A stretch of DNA of 64,000 nt from Afifellaceae bacterium (GTDB lineage: Bacteria; Pseudomonadota; Alphaproteobacteria; Rhizobiales; Afifellaceae). The notes beneath the pieces were generated by a model. That model saw nothing but the letters and a program-made list of their open reading frames with translations. It did no database searches and was not told where the DNA came from. This document shows positions 61,506-64,000 of this stretch, piece after piece. Position 1 is the first letter of the stretch, and every line of letters starts with the position of its first letter. Both the position numbers and the translations under genes were made by a program. Where the stretch lies: NCBI GenBank assembly GCA_028281235.1, contig JANQKG010000050.1, forward strand, positions 62,001 to 126,000, written 5' to 3'.

Positions 61506-62357
61506 TTAAGTCTCCGTCGGCTTCATCGCGGGATCGAAGCCGATGAGCCGCAGCACTCGTCGGTCGCGCGACAGCGTGTCGGCGATCTCGGCTTCGACCG
61601 TGTCCAAATCCTCCGTCGCCGAGATGGCGCGGCCGTTCAGATCGTCGAAGCGTCCGGACGCGACCTCGACTGCAAGCTCGGCTGCGCGGCTGGGCGGAAG
61701 GAAGTCCCCCGTTTCGAAGCGCTTGGCAATGCCTTGCATGTATTTCTGCCCGGCTTCGGAGTTCAGCTGGTGCTCAGTCATATCCGTTCGCACGAGCCCC
61801 GGTGCGATCGCGAAGCTCTTGACGCCCGTTCCCTCAAGCAGCGCCGCCATGGATTCGTTCAGCCGCATGATCCCGGTCTTGGAGATCGAGTAGGCGGATC
61901 CGACCGGCAACGGGGCCGCGGTGCCGCCACCGATGAGGCTGATGATCCGCCCGGCGGCCCGCTCGATCATGCCGGGAATGACCGCGCGGCTGCAGAGATA
62001 GGTTGACTTCAGGTTGACCTCGATGTCCCGCCACCACGTGTCAGGGTCGACGTCCCAGAACGGGCCGATGGCAAAGAATATGCCCGCATTGTTGATGAGC
62101 GTGTCGACCGGTCCGAGTTCGGATGCGACTTGGCCGAAGGCGCGTTCGACATGCGACAGATCGGTGAGGTCGGCGGCAATGGCGGTCGCAATCCCGCCGT
62201 TGGCTTCAATCTCGGCCACGACCGAATTCAAAGCGTCTTCTTCGCGGGCGAGCACTGCGACCTTCGCGCCTTCGGCGGCCTGCGCCACGGCGATGTGCCG
62301 GCCTATGCCGCGGCTGCCTCCGGTCACGACGGTGACTGTGCCGTCAAGCTTTCCCAT
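61506..62357 (-). CDS. SDR-family oxidoreductase with atypical catalytic serine position
   Basis: A 283-residue short-chain dehydrogenase with extra C-terminal residues. TGGSRGIG loop (12-19), LINNAGIFFA and YSISK are present. At the usual serine position, 13 residues before the tyrosine, there is glycine (SLIGGGTAAP); the nearest serine is three residues earlier. So activity may be changed or the serine shifted. It overlaps the amidohydrolase gene by 14 bases at its start. Confidence 0.85.
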   Translation of the reverse strand: MGKLDGTVTVVTGGSRGIGRHIAVAQAAEGAKVAVLAREEDALNSVVAEIEANGGIATAIAADLTDLSHVERAFGQVASELGPVDTLINNAGIFFAIGPFWDVDPDTWWRDIEVNLKSTYLCSRAVIPGMIERAAGRIISLIGGGTAAPLPVGSAYSISKTGIMRLNESMAALLEGTGVKSFAIAPGLVRTDMTEHQLNSEAGQKYMQGIAKRFETGDFLPPSRAAELAVEVASGRFDDLNGRAISATEDLDTVEAEIADTLSRDRRVLRLIGFDPAMKPTET

Positions 62358-63204
62358 CCACTGCTCCTATTCCGTAGAACTGTTCGGCGGTCCTATGCCA
62401 AATGGCCGCCTTTTCATCCGCGCTCAGCCCGAGCCGCGCCATGATTGCCTCAAGGGCATCGACCCAGCGCGCGTAGGTCGCCATGATCGTCATTACCGGC
62501 CAGTTGCTGCCGAACATCAATCGGTCCGGTCCGAACGCATCGATCAGGTGGGCGACGAAGGGGTAGAGCCGATCCACGGTCCATTCGACGCCCGCCCGTT
62601 CCGCCAACGCAGAGATCTTGCAGCAAGCGGCCGTGCCACGAGCCAAGGCTGCGATGTCGTCGCCCCAAGGCTCAAGGCGGGCCGACATCACAGCCGGTCG
62701 GGCGCCGTGATTGATCAGCGGCGCGAAGCCGTCGATGGATGAGATCAGGTCATGGGCTTTCCGGACATGGTCGTCGCTGATCAGCAGTTCGACCGTCGCA
62801 CCGCTTTCCATCAGCGTGCGGTAATTGGCCCGGACCTGGTCTCCGTCGAGCCATCGCCCATCGAACCCGCCGGGCGAGAACGCGCGGATTCCGCGGAATT
62901 TTGGATAGGCTCTAAAGCGCTCGATCTCGTTTTCGACTTTTGCCGTGGCCGCGTCGAGATCGACCCAGCCGATGACGGCAAGGACCATGTCGAGGTCACG
63001 CGAAAACTCCAGGATGAAGTCTGTCTCGGCGGTGTCTGGCGCCGCTTGGACGAGGACGAAGCGCTCCACGCCTGCCGCATGTGCCGCCTCTTTCAGGTCC
63101 ACGGGCAGAAAGGCCCGCTGAAGCGCCGTGATGCCTTGCGCGATGGGAATGCCCGGCCAGTGCTCGCTCTTCCAAAGATGGATGTGGCTGTCGATCCGGG
63201 ACAC
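62344..63204 (-). CDS. Amidohydrolase-2 family lactonase-like protein
   Basis: A 286-residue TIM-barrel hydrolase like L-fuconolactonase/2-pyrone dicarboxylate lactonase. Metal or proton-handling residues: IDSHIHLW with HxH at the N-terminus, PLINHGARP (His) in the middle. Near the C-terminus RLMFGSNWPV has asparagine where many relatives have aspartate (FGSDWP). Likely hydrolyses a lactone; paired with the overlapping SDR downstream. 117 bases after the LysR gene on the same strand. Confidence 0.85.
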   Translation of the reverse strand: MSRIDSHIHLWKSEHWPGIPIAQGITALQRAFLPVDLKEAAHAAGVERFVLVQAAPDTAETDFILEFSRDLDMVLAVIGWVDLDAATAKVENEIERFRAYPKFRGIRAFSPGGFDGRWLDGDQVRANYRTLMESGATVELLISDDHVRKAHDLISSIDGFAPLINHGARPAVMSARLEPWGDDIAALARGTAACCKISALAERAGVEWTVDRLYPFVAHLIDAFGPDRLMFGSNWPVMTIMATYARWVDALEAIMARLGLSADEKAAIWHRTAEQFYGIGAVDGKA

Positions 63205-63321
63205 AAAATTTCCTCTGCCGCCTTGCTGTCAAGCTTACCGCCGGGCGCGGCCCGCCGGTATAACTCTCTGATCACACGGATATGCGCGATTGTTTTAATG
63301 CCGCTCAGGGCGTGCAGATGT

Positions 63322-64000
63322 TCAGACGGATTGCGAATACGCACGCATCTTCCGCACGAAATAGTCGCAACAGGGTAGAAGCGTGCGGTCATTGTCGCGA
63401 ATGACGCCGACGCCGCACCGCCACGACAGCCAGTCCGCATTCAAGCGGCAAAGGCCTTCCGGCGTTGGCCGGCGTCCAATCTCGGGAATGATGGTTACGA
63501 GGTCGGTGGAGCGGATGATGTTGAAGACAAGGTTGCCGATCACCGTCTCGATCCGCGGGGCCGGGGGCTCAACCCCGACCTCTGAAAACGCATAGCGAAC
63601 CGTCGAATTCAGCCCCGGCGGCAGTATCCACCCATATTCCTCCAGCGCATCGACGCCGACGCTGTTCTCTTGAGCGAGCGGGTGTCCCTCACGCGCCACC
63701 AGACTCATGCGGACTTGCGCAAGTTCCTCGCCGACCATGCCGTCCATCAGGTCTTCGCCCATGCGCGCCAGCACGAGATCGTATCTTGAATCCCGCAGGC
63801 CAAGCAGCAATTCGTCGCGTGAGCCCGTCGCAACAATGATCTTGATCTCGGGGTTCTCAGCGGCGATGTCGGACAGCACCGTCGGAAGCGCCTGCCAGAT
63901 CCAGAACTGACCGGCTCCGATGGAAATCGAACCGCTTATGCCGGTCCTGATCGCGCGCACTTCTGAGGCGAGGTTCGTCATCTCGCGCTCCACCCGCGAC
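63322..64000 (-). CDS. LysR-family regulator, partial (N-terminus beyond right edge)
   Basis: At least 226 residues of the effector domain; the frame stays open to the edge, so the DNA-binding helix-turn-helix is outside. SGSISIGAGQFWIWQALPTV opens the domain, RYDLVLARMGEDL and WILPPGLNSTVRYAFSE follow; the latter resembles WILPPGTFIRERF in the LysR at 50393. It probably regulates the amidohydrolase-SDR pair downstream and maybe the neighbouring TTT genes. Confidence 0.88.
   Translation of the reverse strand, partial: SRVEREMTNLASEVRAIRTGISGSISIGAGQFWIWQALPTVLSDIAAENPEIKIIVATGSRDELLLGLRDSRYDLVLARMGEDLMDGMVGEELAQVRMSLVAREGHPLAQENSVGVDALEEYGWILPPGLNSTVRYAFSEVGVEPPAPRIETVIGNLVFNIIRSTDLVTIIPEIGRRPTPEGLCRLNADWLSWRCGVGVIRDNDRTLLPCCDYFVRKMRAYSQSV

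Overview
The window is GC-rich, densely coded DNA of an alphaproteobacterial type. It probably comes from a Hyphomicrobiales (Rhizobiales) member. Reasons: the very large load of ABC and tripartite tricarboxylate (TTT) importers, many LacI, GntR and LysR regulators, frequent TTG/GTG starts, and intergenic palindromes built on GATCCCGAAAAGTGGGAACC, a repeat I recall from Rhizobiales genomes. There is no housekeeping gene, rRNA, tRNA, CRISPR array, transposase or phage gene. It reads as an accessory catabolic region, about 58 protein genes in substrate-specific modules.

Layout. (1) 1-10.5 kb: sugar or sugar-acid catabolism. A leftward operon (Gfo/Idh/MocA dehydrogenase, DUF4432 epimerase-like protein, SDR) is divergent from a LacI regulator. 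A second leftward operon (GntR, enolase-superfamily dehydratase, FrcB/FrcC/FrcA-like ABC importer, SDR, aldose 1-epimerase) is divergent from an SMP-30 lactonase gene. (2) 10.5-19.4 kb: the lactonase, a solute-binding-like protein without signal peptide, and a LacI-controlled CUT1 importer operon with an intracellular GH32/GH68-like hydrolase, headed by a double LacI-type operator. (3) 19.4-31.8 kb: quaternary-amine module with a dimethylglycine/sarcosine-dehydrogenase-like flavoprotein, three co-linear ProX paralogs, two paralogous LysR regulators, ProV, and a ProW with an unusual N-terminal extension. (4) 32-41 kb: thiamine-diphosphate E1 alpha/beta, a lipoyl plus E3-binding-domain protein with no acyltransferase core, a BMP-family nucleoside-type ABC importer, and a CodA-like deaminase with a changed active-site residue. 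(5) 41-51.3 kb: LacI-controlled enolase-superfamily gene with a fused TctA-TctB transporter, then an SDR-tctABC operon divergent from a LysR gene. (6) 51.3-64 kb: two formylglycine-type sulfatases (one resembling phosphonate monoester hydrolase), SDR, SMP-30 lactonase, hydroxyisobutyrate-dehydrogenase-like protein, dienelactone hydrolase, a third TTT system, SDR, amidohydrolase-type lactonase and a LysR gene cut by the right edge.

How the genes work together. Modules 1 and 2 fit uptake of a sugar, epimerisation, oxidation to a lactone, hydrolysis and dehydration. Module 3 fits import of betaine-like compounds and oxidative demethylation. Modules 5 and 6 fit desulfation or ester hydrolysis of an organic anion, TTT uptake, and oxidation/lactone hydrolysis. 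A recurring 17-bp dyad, CATTC-N7-GAATG, which matches the LysR T-N11-A rule, lies in the divergent promoter regions at 50.3 and 52.8-53.0 kb, with a one-mismatch copy at 58.0 kb. It suggests that modules 5 (right half) and 6 are one regulon. This and the E1/lipoyl-carrier/importer/deaminase cluster at 32-41 kb are the best candidates for something new.
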